In this document: one piece after another, positions 44,994-56,294 of the stretch
Layout of the letters: every line of letters starts with the position of its first letter
Numbering within the stretch: position 1 is the stretch's first letter
NCBI RefSeq assembly: GCF_024055715.1
Contig: NZ_JAMXMV010000001.1
Location: 1,233,376-1,297,375 of the forward strand
DNA length: 64,000 bases
Direction of reading: 5' to 3'
From: Actinoallomurus soli
GTDB lineage: Bacteria; Actinomycetota; Actinomycetes; Streptosporangiales; Streptosporangiaceae
Notes under the pieces: generated by a model
The model's database searches: none
What the model saw: the letters and a program-made list of their open reading frames with translations, nothing else
Told to the model about the DNA's origin: nothing
Translations under genes and position numbers: made by a program

Positions 44994-46520
44994 GGCGGTG
45001 ACGGGGGCGGGGGCCGCCTGCCGGTCGGTGGATTCACGCAGCCACAGTGCGGTGGTGAGAGCGGCCGCCAACGCGGCGCAGGCGCAGATGATCAGGCCCA
45101 GCGAGTATCCGTGCGAGAGCGCGCGCAGGGCGGCGGGGGCGGCTGCGGGGATGGACAGGACCGCGAAAGGCCCGCCGGCGGCCGCGGCGTGGCCGGCGGC
45201 CGCCGTCGTGTCCGGCGCGAGACCCGCCAAGCGGTGCGGGAGGTCGGAGCCGGCGGCACCGAGCGCCACGGCGCTGACGATCGTGGGGCCGATGCACATA
45301 CCGAAGTCCCGGGCGGTGCTGATCGCGGCGCTGGCCATGCCGGTGGCCGAGAGGGGGACCGCCGAGATCGCGGCCGAGGTCATGGCCGAGACCACGAACA
45401 GGAAGCCGACGCCCTCCAGCAGGAGCGGTCCGACGTGCGCGCCGAGCGAAGAGGTGGTGACCGGGGTGGCGGCCAGCCAGAACTCGCCCATGGCCAGCAG
45501 CACCAGGCCACCGGTGACCAGCCGGCGGGCGCCGAAGCGACGCATGGCCTTGGGCAGCGCGGGGCCGAGGACACACGGTACGCCCTGCAGGACGATGAAG
45601 AACGCGGCGGCGGCGATCCCCGTCTTGTGCTGCAGCGCGCCGATCCGGATGCTCAGCACGTAGACGCTGCCGAGAAAGGAGAACATGCCGATGACGGCGG
45701 CGAGCGCCGCGGCGCTGAAGGCGGGGATGCGGAACACGGCGAGGTTCAGCATCGGCGCCGGTGCCCGGCTCTCGACCACCACGAACGCCACCAGCCCGGC
45801 CACTCCGATGGCCAGCAGGATGATCACCGAGGTGGACCAGGAGCTTCCCGCGCCCTGCACGATTCCGTACAGCAGGCAGAACATCCCGATGGCGATGGTG
45901 CTCTGCCCCGCCCAGTCCAGTGACCGGCCCTCCGGCTGGCGAGACTCGGCGGCCAGCAGCGCGGTCGCGAGAAGGCTGAGCACCGCGAGCGGGGCGATCG
46001 CGTAGAAGGACAGGTGCCAGGAGGCGTTCTCGCTGACCGCGCCGCTGATGATGACGCCGAGCACGGTGCCGATCGACATCGACAGGGTCCACAGTGCGAC
46101 GCCGCGGGAGCGTTCGTGGTCGTCGCGGGCGCTGGCGACGGCGATGGCCAGCGACGTCGGGATGAGCGCACCCGCGCCGATCCCGGAGATCGCCTGCCCG
46201 GCCCACAGCAGTTGCACGGTGTGCGCCGAGCCTGCCACCAGGGAGCCTGCGGCCAGCAGTGCCGTGCCGGCCAGCATGACCCGGCGGCGGCCGAGCAGGT
46301 CGCCCAGGACCCCGAAGCTGAGTTCCAGGATCGCGGTCGGCAGCAGGAACGCCGACGTCACCCACGCCAGGCCGACACCGGTCGCGTGCAGTGACGTTTG
46401 AATCTCGCCGTTGATGGGGGCGGGGATCACGTTGGCGATCTGCGCCAGCATGATCGCGAAGCAGGCGGCGGCGAGAGTGCCTCCGGCCGACCGGGGCGGT
46501 TTGACCATGGCCGCCATCAT
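44985..46520 (-). CDS. MFS exporter, DHA2-like (14 membrane segments)
   Basis: The protein of about 511 residues has 14 hydrophobic segments, motif A as GVLGDLLGRRRVMLAG, and SGIGAGALIPTSLAI. It resembles drug-proton antiporters. The start is uncertain: ATGs at 46520, 46517 and 46508 are clustered just before the first membrane segment, and an earlier ATG at 46566 exists; none has a strong ribosome-binding site. It reads towards the ECF41 gene, but a promoter lies between, so they are separate units. Confidence 0.8.
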   Translation of the reverse strand: MMAAMVKPPRSAGGTLAAACFAIMLAQIANVIPAPINGEIQTSLHATGVGLAWVTSAFLLPTAILELSFGVLGDLLGRRRVMLAGTALLAAGSLVAGSAHTVQLLWAGQAISGIGAGALIPTSLAIAVASARDDHERSRGVALWTLSMSIGTVLGVIISGAVSENASWHLSFYAIAPLAVLSLLATALLAAESRQPEGRSLDWAGQSTIAIGMFCLLYGIVQGAGSSWSTSVIILLAIGVAGLVAFVVVESRAPAPMLNLAVFRIPAFSAAALAAVIGMFSFLGSVYVLSIRIGALQHKTGIAAAAFFIVLQGVPCVLGPALPKAMRRFGARRLVTGGLVLLAMGEFWLAATPVTTSSLGAHVGPLLLEGVGFLFVVSAMTSAAISAVPLSATGMASAAISTARDFGMCIGPTIVSAVALGAAGSDLPHRLAGLAPDTTAAAGHAAAAGGPFAVLSIPAAAPAALRALSHGYSLGLIICACAALAAALTTALWLRESTDRQAAPAPVTAPA

Positions 46521-46801
46521 GTGGCCGCCATCACGACTTGTGGAATCGATCTGCCGTATGGTCACCATCCACGGCCTGGATGGCGGCCGGCTCCGCAGAT
46601 CGCCATGCCGCGCTTCCCGGAGCCGGCGGTACGACCGGTCTGAAGGGCTGTAGCGGGAGTGAGTATTCATTCCGTGGATGGTCTGGATCCGGAATCACGA
46701 TCACCTGCGGTCTGGTGCTGCCACGGTGCCCCTGCTTCCTTTGGTGGCACCCCTGGCCCGAGTGAACGCCGGGCACCATCAGTCGGCCGAGAGTTGATCC
46801 C

Positions 46802-47985
46802 GTGTGCACCTGCGCATCCCATCTCGCTGAACGCCCCACCGGACACGCTGCGCCCGAGACCCCGGTCTCCGCCTCCTGGGCCGGCCGTCGCGCGGTGCTC
46901 AGGACCGCCGTTCTCGGAGGCGGCGCGGCCGCGCTCGCCGGCCGCACAGGCCGCGCCGGGCGGCCGGCGCCCCGGCCGCCGCGGCACCGAACTGTTCCTC
47001 CTGGGGACGGCCGCTGGACCGCCGCCCCTCGCGGCCCGTACCGGTATCGCGTCCGCGCTGGTGGTCAACGGCCGCACGTACGTGATCGACGCCGGACGAG
47101 CGGCCGTCACCCAGTTCATGCGGGCCGGGCTGTCCATGCCGTCCCTCACGGCGATCTTCGTGACGCACCTGCACGCCGACCACACCGTGGATCTGTTCTC
47201 CTTCCCGCTGCTCAGCGCCGGAGTCGTCGGCGCGCAGGGCTTCCAGAAGCCGATCGAGGTGTACGGGCCCGGCTCGGCAGGCCGCCTGCCCGCCGGTCCG
47301 CCGCCCGGCTCACACTGGGTCGAGGCGGACGATCCCGTTCCCGGCGTCGCCGAGTTGCTGCGCCTGTCGAACGCGGCGTTCGCGTACTCCACCAACGGCT
47401 TCATCGCCGAGCACATGGGCAGCGACATGGCCGACTACCTCCGGGTCCACGAGATCCAGCCGCCCGCATCGGCGGGGGCCAGCGCGTCGAACACCGCGCC
47501 GGAGATGGTCCCGTTCCCGGTGATGGAGAACGACGACCTGAAAGTCACCGCGATCCTCGTCCCGCACGGACCGGTGTTCCCCCGCGCTCGCCTACCGGAT
47601 CGAGACCGGAGACGGCGTGATCGTCTTCTCCGGCGACACCGCCCGCACGCCCAACATCCCGCGCCTGGCCGCCGGCGCCGACATCCTCGTCCACGAGGCC
47701 TTCCACTGCGACGCCGTCGCCGCGATCGGCTATCCCCCCGCGGTCGTCGAGCACATCGGCACCGTCCACACCGAGGTGGGCGATCTGGGCGCGATCGGCG
47801 TCGAATCGGGAGCCCGGCAGATCGTGATCAGCCACATCTCACCGGCCGACCCGTCGGTCCTCTCCGAGGCCGCCTGGCAGAGGGCCGCCGACCGCAGCGC
47901 GCAAAAGGCCCGCTACCGCGGCCGCATCACCCTGGGCAACGACCTCGATCGTTTCCCGGTCGCCAGGCCCAGGACAGGGAGGTAA
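46802..47985 (+). pseudogene. Tat-exported metallo-beta-lactamase-fold hydrolase, interrupted by two frameshifts
   Basis: Three frames must be joined. Frame one (from GTG 46802) gives a twin-arginine signal with AGRRAVLRTAVLGGGAAAL. Near 46960-46975 the protein continues one base on as GTELFLLGTAAGPP...VIDAGRAAVTQF and the zinc motif THLHADH. At a C5 run (47578-47582) it shifts again and continues IVFSGDTARTPNIPRL...HEAFH...ISHISP to 47985. Both shifts are single extra bases in GC-rich tracts, so either the gene is dead or the assembly has errors. If intact it would be a secreted hydrolase of the arylsulfatase/RNase Z-like type. Confidence 0.7.
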
Positions 47986-47989
47986 CACC

Positions 47990-48028
47990 GTCCGGCGGCA
48001 CCACCGCGAGTGCCCGGAGCCGCCGGAC
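47990..48028. terminator. Bidirectional terminator
   Basis: A 10-bp stem GTCCGGCGGC/GCCGCCGGAC (arms 47990-47999 and 48019-48028) with a 19-base loop lies between the convergent hydrolase and monooxygenase remnants. Confidence 0.65.
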
Positions 48029-48057
48029 CACGCCCGCGCGGTCGGCTGCGCGTCGTG

Positions 48058-48402
48058 TCAGGCGGGATTCGTCACCATCGCGGCGATCCGGGCCTGCAGG
48101 GCTGGCACATCGCCCGGGTTCCGCGCCAGCGTCCACTGGACGATCTGCCGTGAGGCCTCGACGACGGCTTCGGCCCTGGGCACTCGGCGGTCCGTGAAGG
48201 ACTGGAGAAGCGTGTCGTCCAGGTGGTCGGCCGCGACCAGCATCTCGGTGAGGACCTGGGCGTCTTCCAGAGCCATGGCGGCGCCCTGCGCGAGCGTGGG
48301 GGACAGGCGTGAGCCGCGTCACCGATGAAGAGCACACGGCCCCGGTGCCAGGAGCCCGTCGAGAAGGTGCGACACGACCGAGTCGCTCATCGTCGATGCG
48401 TG
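48058..48402 (-). pseudogene. C-terminal remnant of a FAD-dependent monooxygenase
   Basis: The minus strand encodes SDSVVSHLLDG, then after a +1 shift SWHRGRVLFIGDAAHACPP (the FAD-binding GD motif), then after a compensating -1 shift in a C5 run TLAQGAAMALEDAQVLTEML to a stop at 48058. The first and third parts share one frame. The N-terminal two thirds, including the GxGxxG dinucleotide site, is missing because the SDR gene occupies that place. It is a truncated relic. Confidence 0.7.
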
Positions 48403-48404
48403 AA

Positions 48405-49136
48405 TCACTTCAGGGAGATCCCGGTGAACTGCGTCAACTGCCCGAGCAGGGCGTCCTGGAAACGCTCGTCGCCCGCAGCGGGATGAGGCCTGATGCGCTC
48501 CTGATGGTGCCAGTAGCCGCCGCTGGTCAGCGCCAGCGGATCCTCGCTGGTGGCGAGCCACTCCTGGGTGAGGTGTCCGAGCCGCAGGTCGTCCGGGGCG
48601 CCGGGGCCACCCATGCGGGTCGGCACCCAGCCCGGGTCGACGGCGTTGCTGAGCACCTCGGGCCACAGCCTCGCGACGGCGAGGGCCAGTGCGGTCACGA
48701 ACAGCTTGCTGTCGGAGTAGCTCCCCGTCTGACGGCGACCGCTCCAGTCCATCCCCTCGACCACCGCGCGACCCGACCGGTGCATGCCGCTGCTCAGGTA
48801 CACCAACCGCGCGGGTCGGTCCACCAAGGCCGTGAGCGCGTAGGGCGCCACGACGTTGACCGGCATGACCTGGGAACCGGAGTAGACACCGGCATTGTGG
48901 ATCACCGCGTTCATCGGTCCGACGTCGTTGGCCTGCTCGGCGACCTCCCGGACCTGCCGAAGGTCCGCGAGGTCGCCGACGACGGCCCGGGCGCCCGACT
49001 CCAGCAGGTCGCGGACAGCGGAGAGCCGGGCCTGGCTGCGCACGTGCACGACCACCTCATGGCCGTCCCGCATGAGGGTCTGCGCGGCGGCCAGCCCCAG
49101 CCCGTCGGCCGAGCCGGTGATCAACACCCGACTCAT
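48405..49136 (-). CDS. Short-chain dehydrogenase/reductase
   Basis: The 243-residue protein starts MSRVLITGSADGLGLAAAQT (TGxxxGxG) and has VIHNAG, SSGMH and the catalytic YSDSK. It resembles the WW-domain-oxidoreductase-like SDRs. ATG 49136 has AAGGA seven bases upstream; a GTG at 49154 is an alternative. The substrate is unknown. It abuts the monooxygenase remnant without a gap. Confidence 0.82.
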   Translation of the reverse strand: MSRVLITGSADGLGLAAAQTLMRDGHEVVVHVRSQARLSAVRDLLESGARAVVGDLADLRQVREVAEQANDVGPMNAVIHNAGVYSGSQVMPVNVVAPYALTALVDRPARLVYLSSGMHRSGRAVVEGMDWSGRRQTGSYSDSKLFVTALALAVARLWPEVLSNAVDPGWVPTRMGGPGAPDDLRLGHLTQEWLATSEDPLALTSGGYWHHQERIRPHPAAGDERFQDALLGQLTQFTGISLK

Positions 49137-49565
49137 CGCGCGTCCTTGCGCCACTGCATCACTCTCATGGTGCTCAGTCTGCCCGCCGGCGGCTCTCCAG
49201 CGGCCCCGGCCGGGCTTGGGAGCGGTTCGCGTGTCGTCGTGCCAGGCCCGCAGCCGTCCCGGAGAGCGGGGGAGGACGCCGAGTGACGGCGTCCCCCGCG
49301 CCCGGGCGGGACTCGGGGCCGATGGGGACCTCGGTCAGCAGCGGGAGCACCTGCGCGCTGGTCAAGGCCCGGGCGCGCAGACCGGTGTCGAAGGTGACCC
49401 CGAGCCCGGTACAGGCGATCTCACACAGAGGTCCGAGCTTGTCGCGACCGCCGTGGGGCCGTCGGGCGACGTAGCCGCTGCGGGCGCGGCCGACCAGATC
49501 TGACCAGCGGGCTGCGGTACCCGGCGTGATCCCGGATGTAGCCGCCGGCGTGATACCTGTCCTGA
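49137..49565. other. Region without a supported gene
   Basis: An open frame from 49569 to 49174 (minus) starts with TTG in the end of the EF-hand gene, has no recognisable motif and is Arg/Pro-rich. I do not consider it a gene. No clear repeat or hairpin is seen. Confidence 0.45.
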
Positions 49566-50123
49566 TCAAGCATCAGGCGGTGTGACGAGGACATGGCCGG
49601 GGATGTCGGTGCGCTCGGAGCTGTACCAGTCCACGATCGCCGCGGCCCAATGGTCGACCGGGATCCGGCCGTCGCCTGATTCGTCCAGCTCCTCGAACAC
49701 GGCGGCGCTGTTGGCCTCCGCGAACCCGCTCGCGGTCATGCAGGTGAGGAAGTCGTGCCGTTCGACGTATCCGTCGTCGTCCCGGTCGACCAGTGCGGCC
49801 ACCGAGGTCGCGTACTCGGTCACGGCCCGTGCCGCATCGCCGGGGTCGCCTAATCCGGCGAGGTACTCGGCCAGGCTGACCCGGCCGTCGCCATCGGCGT
49901 CGAGGGACGCGCACAGGCCCGCCCAGAAGCGGTGATGCCCGTTGAGAACCGCTTGGCCCTTCGCCGACTGGCGCGGCTCGCCCAGGGCACTGAGCACCTT
50001 GGTGGCGAGCCGGTCGAAGTCGGTCTTGTCCAGATAGCCGTTACCGTCGGAGTCGAGTATGCGGAATCGCAATAGCAGTCGTTCGTGGGCGCCGGAATCA
50101 ACCTGTGCGGACTCGTGGTTCAT
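49566..50123 (-). CDS. Calerythrin-like EF-hand calcium-binding protein
   Basis: The 185-residue protein has four EF-hand loops: DSDGNGYLDKTDF, DADGDGRVSLAEY, DRDDDGYVERHDF and DESGDGRIPVDHW. The first three have the canonical acidic positions 1, 3, 5 and a bulky or acidic position 12; the fourth ends in His-Trp and may be weak. This layout matches actinomycete calerythrin-type sarcoplasmic calcium-binding proteins, which buffer or sense calcium in the cytosol. ATG 50123 is taken as start. Confidence 0.9.
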   Translation of the reverse strand: MNHESAQVDSGAHERLLLRFRILDSDGNGYLDKTDFDRLATKVLSALGEPRQSAKGQAVLNGHHRFWAGLCASLDADGDGRVSLAEYLAGLGDPGDAARAVTEYATSVAALVDRDDDGYVERHDFLTCMTASGFAEANSAAVFEELDESGDGRIPVDHWAAAIVDWYSSERTDIPGHVLVTPPDA

Positions 50124-50236
50124 GGAACCCCCGGATCGCTTATCGTGATCAATAGCGTACATTAAGTAAGCATCCGCGAGAAGCCCCGGTTGGCGTGGCG
50201 ACCCGGGAGACACCGGTTCGTCCACGGCTCGCCCTT

Positions 50237-50284
50237 GACCGCGGAATCATCCCCGCGAGCGCTCGCGGGGATGATTCCGCGGTC
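50237..50284. terminator. 48-bp perfect palindrome
   Basis: Every base of 50237-50284 pairs with its mirror around 50260/50261. Arms contain CGGAATCATCCCCGCGAGC. It lies between the ends of the GH62 gene and the start of the EF-hand gene, both leftward, so it most likely terminates GH62 transcripts. The arm resembles the CCCCGCG core of some CRISPR repeats, but there is only one copy. Confidence 0.65.
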
Positions 50285-50352
50285 CACCGGACGGTGCCGG
50301 GCTCACCTATGCGTCGGCGGTCGCCGGTTCGTGGGCGTCGTGGGTCTTGTGA

Positions 50353-52033
<1,681 letters not shown>

Positions 52034-52039
52034 TCAGCT

Positions 52040-52055
52040 GTGTTACCGGTAACAC
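52040..52055. promoter_or_regulatory. Operator-like palindrome upstream of CBM13-GH62
   Basis: GTGTTACCGGTAACAC is a perfect 16-bp palindrome with the central CG typical of LacI-family sites. It differs from the CGAA/TTCG operators at 5-15 kb. Apart from this site and the CBM13 relic, the 51803-52394 gap shows no gene. Confidence 0.6.
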
Positions 52056-52394
52056 TGGCCGCCACCCTACGTCTGTGCCGACTGTTGTCAATCGCCTGCT
52101 GACCGGCTGACCGGGAATGCGGTGCGCGCCACCCGGCGCGGTGGATCCACCTTCTGTCGACCGGATGTCGGAGCGTCAGGTGGAAATGGCGGGGATTGCT
52201 GGTAGCGCCTCTGGTCATCAAAAGTCGGGACCCGGGCGGGGATTGCCGATACCGGGGTGCGCAGGGGCTGTCATGGCACCTCGGGGTGCGGTCCCGAGTT
52301 GAAAGTTTCACCAGTCTCGGCATTCCGGCCGTCCGGGCCTCAGGGGTGACCGCGATTCGGAGAGAGCATCTCTTCTGCAGCGGAATTCGATCGC

Positions 52395-52409
52395 TATAGT
52401 GGAAGGGTG
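52395..52409 (+). promoter_or_regulatory. -10 box and probable leaderless start of the XRE-cupin gene
   Basis: TATAGT (52395-52400) lies six bases before GTG 52407. This spacing would place transcription initiation at the start codon itself. No Shine-Dalgarno sequence fits and the -35 is weak. Confidence 0.5.
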
Positions 52410-53033
52410 AGTGAGCGTGATGCTCTGTCCAGCGGCCTGTCCATGGCCGAGCTGGGGGCGCGGCTCCGGGCCGAGCGGCGGGCTCGGGGCATGACCCTGG
52501 AACGGCTCGCTGAGCTGAGCGGGGTCAGTCGGAGCATGGTGTCGGAGGTGGAGCGGGGCGCCAAGACACCGACCGTGCTGGTTCTGGACCGGCTGGCGAC
52601 CGCGCTGGGTACCTCGATCGCCCGGCTCCTGGACGAGCCGGTCCGCCCCGATGCCGTGATCCTGTCCGGAGAGGGGCAATGGGTCGTTCGCGATCCGTCC
52701 GGCTGGGAGCGCCGGATCCTTTCCCCCGTCCTGCCGGGCGTCGAGTTCGAATTCATGCGGACCACGCTGGGGCCGGGGGTGGACGCGGGTGAGTTCTCCC
52801 CCCATGCCCCGGGGTCGCACGAGTACACCGCGGTGGAGACCGGGCGGTTGCGGCTGACGGTGGACGGCGTGCCGTACCGGTTGGAGGCCGGGGACGCCGC
52901 CTACTTTCCCGGCGACCGCCGGCACGCCTTCGCCAATGACTCGGACGACCCGTGTGTGTACTACCTGGCCATGACGCTGGACCGGCCGGGTGACGGGCAC
53001 CACCGCGCCCGTAGCGGAGGCCGCGATGGATGA
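52407..53033 (+). CDS. XRE-family regulator with cupin domain
   Basis: The 208-residue protein has an N-terminal helix-turn-helix (MTLERLAELSGVSRSMVSEV) and a C-terminal cupin (APGSHEYTAVETGRLRLTV; GDAAYFPGDRRHAFAN). Such regulators often control a neighbouring amino-acid or amine enzyme and bind its substrate. Its 3' end overlaps the decarboxylase start by 8 bases, so the pair forms an operon. Confidence 0.9.
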   Translation: MSERDALSSGLSMAELGARLRAERRARGMTLERLAELSGVSRSMVSEVERGAKTPTVLVLDRLATALGTSIARLLDEPVRPDAVILSGEGQWVVRDPSGWERRILSPVLPGVEFEFMRTTLGPGVDAGEFSPHAPGSHEYTAVETGRLRLTVDGVPYRLEAGDAAYFPGDRRHAFANDSDDPCVYYLAMTLDRPGDGHHRARSGGRDG

Positions 53034-54432
53034 CCTGCGCCGGGCGGCGCGGCTCGCTGCGGACACGGCGATGGACCACCTGGCCGCCGTGCCCGGCGGG
53101 CCGGTGTGGCAGCCGGTCGCGGAGGCGGACCGCCGCTGGCTGACCGGGCAGCCACTGCCCGCCGCCGGCCGGCCCGTGACCGACCTGCTGGCCGATGTGC
53201 GCGACCACGTGCTGGCCTACCCCATGGGAAACGGGCATCCCCGGTTCTTCGGCTGGGTCAACTCTCCGCCGTCACCGGCCGGAGTGCTGGTCGCCCCGCT
53301 GGCCGCGGCGATGAATCCGAGCTGCGCGGGAGGAGAGCACGGCGGTGCCCTGCTGGAGCGCACCGCCGTGCGGTGGCTGGCGGAGCTCGTGGGCTTTCCA
53401 CACCCGCCAGGGGCCGGACTGCTCACCAGCGGGGCGTCCATGGCCACGATCATCGCGCTCGCCACGGCTCGGCAGCGGGTGGTCGGTGACGTGCGCGAGA
53501 CCGGCCTGTACGGGCACCCTCCGCTGGCGGTCTACGTGTCGGCCGAGGGACACAGTTGCGTGCACAAGGCGGCCGAGCTCCTCGGTCTCGGCGGCCGGTA
53601 CGTTCGCGCGGTCCCGGTGGACCGAGCGTTCCGCATGGACATCGATGCACTACGCCGCCTCATCCGGGCGGATCAGGATGCGGGGATACGGCCCCTGGCC
53701 GTCGCGGCGAGCGCGGGCACGGTGAACACCGGGGCGATCGACCCCTTGGGCGACGTCGTCGAGGTCGCGCGCGAGCATGGGCTGTGGTTCCACGTCGACG
53801 GTGCCTACGGCGCGCTCGGCGTCCTCGCCGACTCCCCGGACGCCCGCCGCGCTTTCGCCGGGATGGAGCTGGCCGATTCCCTCGCCCTCGACCCGCACAA
53901 GTGGCTCGGCGTCCCGGTCGACGCCGGCTGCGTCCTGTTCCGCGACCCGGCCGGTCCGCGGGACGCCTTCAGCCTGGTGCCCCCCTACCTGCGCGAGAGC
54001 GGCGCGGACGAGCTGGGCTGGTTCTCCGAGTACGGCCCCGAGCAGACCCGCCCCTTCCGCGCCCTGCGGGTATGGGCCACGATCGCCCATCTGGGACGGG
54101 ACGGGATCGCCCACCGGGTGCGGCATGGCACCGGGCTGGCCCGCTCGCTGGCCGCCATGGTCGAGGCCGCTGACGACTTCGAGCTGCTCGCTCCGGCCAT
54201 CACCTCGATCGTCGCCTTCCGGTATCGGCCCGCAGGCCGTGACACGGGAACAGCGGAGGCGCTGAACGAGGCGATCCCGGCCGCCGTGCAGCGGCGCGGA
54301 CAGGCCTTCATCACCGGCACCCGTCTGTCCGGGGCGGCGGCCCTGCGCGCCTGCATTCTCCATCCCGGCACCACCGAAGCCGACCTTGCTCTCCTCCTCC
54401 AGGAGATCCGGGCCGCGGTAAGGGACATATAG
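53026..54432 (+). CDS. PLP-dependent aromatic-L-amino-acid decarboxylase family protein
   Basis: The 468-residue protein has the group II decarboxylase features HPRFFGWVNSPPSPAGVL, LLTSGASMATIIAL, HVDGAYG and the PLP-lysine motif DPHKWLG. ATG 53026 with GCGGAGG five bases upstream is preferred over GTG 52990. It converts an amino acid, probably aromatic, to the amine in the cytosol, and is cotranscribed with the XRE-cupin regulator. Confidence 0.88.
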   Translation: MDDLRRAARLAADTAMDHLAAVPGGPVWQPVAEADRRWLTGQPLPAAGRPVTDLLADVRDHVLAYPMGNGHPRFFGWVNSPPSPAGVLVAPLAAAMNPSCAGGEHGGALLERTAVRWLAELVGFPHPPGAGLLTSGASMATIIALATARQRVVGDVRETGLYGHPPLAVYVSAEGHSCVHKAAELLGLGGRYVRAVPVDRAFRMDIDALRRLIRADQDAGIRPLAVAASAGTVNTGAIDPLGDVVEVAREHGLWFHVDGAYGALGVLADSPDARRAFAGMELADSLALDPHKWLGVPVDAGCVLFRDPAGPRDAFSLVPPYLRESGADELGWFSEYGPEQTRPFRALRVWATIAHLGRDGIAHRVRHGTGLARSLAAMVEAADDFELLAPAITSIVAFRYRPAGRDTGTAEALNEAIPAAVQRRGQAFITGTRLSGAAALRACILHPGTTEADLALLLQEIRAAVRDI

Positions 54433-54445
54433 GACTACTACTGGG

Positions 54446-55222
54446 ATGTGCACCGACCCGGCGGCCGGCGAACTCGCCATCCCGGTGATCAGCAGCCGGG
54501 CCGCATCGTCGTTCACCGGGATTTCCGACAGACTCCACGATGACGAGCGTTTTCCGGTGAGGCAGCGATTGATCATGCAGAGTGAGGCCCGGCTGGTGCG
54601 CCGGGGACTGCGGCTGGAATACGTCACGCTCGGCTGGAACGTCGCCGGAGTGGCGCTGTTGGCTCTGGCGGCATGGCGGGCACGCTCCGTCGCGCTGGCG
54701 GGATTCGGTCTGGACTCCCTCATCGAGATCGGTGCCTCGGCTGTGGTGGTGTGGGAACTGTCCGGATCGGGAGAGCACCGCCGACGTCGTGCGCTCGCGT
54801 TGATCGCCGCCGCGTTCGTGCTGCTCGCCGTCTACTTGAGCGTGCAGTCGACCTGGGTGCTGCTGGTCGGCCACCGCCCGGGCCACAGCATCGCGGGGAT
54901 CTGCTGGACCGCGACCACCGCTGCGGTGATGTTCTCGCTGGCCTACGGCAAGCACCGAACCGGCATTGCACTGGGCAACCCGGTTCTCCGCACCGAAGGC
55001 AGGGTCACGCTCATCGACGCGTTGCTGGCCACCGCCGTACTGGTCGCACTGGTCCTCAACGCCGCCCTCGGCTGGTGGCAGGCCGACCCCGCCGCCGGGT
55101 ACGTTCTGGTCTACTACGCCGTCCGGGAGACCCTCGCCATCCGCGCCGACCTCACCGCCGGCCGGCCGAGACCGCCGGACCGGCGGGTTTTCGATCCTCC
55201 GACCGGTGCACCCGATGCATGA
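54446..55222 (+). CDS. Cation-efflux-like (CDF-type) membrane protein
   Basis: The protein of up to 258 residues has about five to six membrane segments. RRGLRLEYVTLGWNV and ALAGFGLDSLIEIGASAVVVWEL resemble the start of cation diffusion facilitators, including the Asp of the FGLDS motif in segment 2. The start is uncertain: ATG 54446 lies 13 bp after the decarboxylase, ATG 54575 is closer to the family start. The cytosolic C-terminal domain is absent. The substrate is not known. Confidence 0.68.
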   Translation: MCTDPAAGELAIPVISSRAASSFTGISDRLHDDERFPVRQRLIMQSEARLVRRGLRLEYVTLGWNVAGVALLALAAWRARSVALAGFGLDSLIEIGASAVVVWELSGSGEHRRRRALALIAAAFVLLAVYLSVQSTWVLLVGHRPGHSIAGICWTATTAAVMFSLAYGKHRTGIALGNPVLRTEGRVTLIDALLATAVLVALVLNAALGWWQADPAAGYVLVYYAVRETLAIRADLTAGRPRPPDRRVFDPPTGAPDA

Positions 55223-55225
55223 TGT

Positions 55226-56189
55226 CCGGTGCGAGCCGTCGGCAGGCGGCCCCTTCCGGGCGAGGCTCTGCGCGTGGAAGGATGCGGCCTCCACTCGTTC
55301 GAGAAGACGTCGGACCCGGACGCGTTCGGCGCGGCGGGGATTGAGCGGATGCACCAAGGGGCGGCAGGCCTTGCGGAAGGCATCCAGCGCCCGGCCGAGG
55401 TCACGGTGATCAGGCGCGCGTTCCGGGACATCGGCCCGCGGCGCGGGACACACGATCCGGTCGAGGACGGAGAGCAGCTCCCTCAGACGCGTTTCGGCGA
55501 CCGCGTGAACGCTCGTGGGGACGACCATCGCGGCTGCCAGAATCCCGCACCCGGCTCCCAGAACGGTCTCCTGGACGCGCAGGAGGAGCAGCTCCGAGGA
55601 CAGGGTCTGCAGGACTGCGAGCACCATGCTGAGCGAGCCGGTGATGAGGAAGGTCACCGCCCAGTAGCTGTCGGAAGGGGTGGAGAACATCCCGAAGACG
55701 CAGACGAGGAGAAAGGCCAGGGCCACGTTCGTGTGCCCGGCGGCCAGGGCGGCGAGGCCGTATCCGAACGGCACCCCGGCCACGGTGCCGACCAGCCGCC
55801 GACCGCTCTGCAGCAGGATGTCCCCGGTGTGCTCGGCGTTGATGAAGACGACCCATGCCGTGGCCACGGCCCAGTACCACAGACGCGGGTCGATCAGATG
55901 CCCGCCGAGTGTCGCGAGCGTGGCCGCGGCGGTCACCTGAAGGGCCTGCCGTGCGGGAGAGGAAGTAGGCCAGGAAGGCGAAGGTCCCGAGATCGAGACC
56001 CCGTTGTCCGAAGCGGCGCGCATAGACCGCGGCGAAGATCAGCAGCAGGAAGGCCAGACGGGACGCGACAGGGAAAGCCGCCAACAGGCCCCGGAGCGTC
56101 ACGCCGGCAAGGACCACGGGCATCCCGGCGAGCAGAGTACGGAGCTGGTCGCGGGGGTGCGGGTCGCCGATCGCCAGGGAGGTGACCAC
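55226..56189 (-). pseudogene. FUSC-family (fusaric acid resistance-like) membrane transporter, frameshifted
   Basis: From ATG 56189 the minus strand encodes membrane segments up to LDLGTFAFLAYFLS. Near 55945-55960 the frame breaks and continues one frame over as ARQALQVTAAATLATLGGHL...YWAVATAWVVFINAEHTGD...GVPFGYGLAAL...ACRPLVHPLNPRRAERVRVR. The second frame runs without a stop into the opposite-strand cation-efflux gene. With a frameshift and no proper end, the gene is probably inactive. The second half is the soluble-exporter FUSC_2-type domain. Confidence 0.65.
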
Positions 56190-56294
56190 CGCGGTGAAGC
56201 CACGTCACCGCCTCCTCGCCCCCGTGGTCAGTCTGGTCCGAGGGGAAGGCACGCGGTATGCGTCAGGTGACTGCTTCCACGGCCGGGCGCCTGC

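Noticed and set aside
49174..49569. 131-residue open frame after the EF-hand gene
   Set aside because: TTG start inside the preceding gene's end, no ribosome-binding site and no recognisable domain.
50237..50284. Possible CRISPR repeat
   Set aside because: Only one copy, no spacers and no cas genes in the window; a palindromic terminator is the simpler reading.
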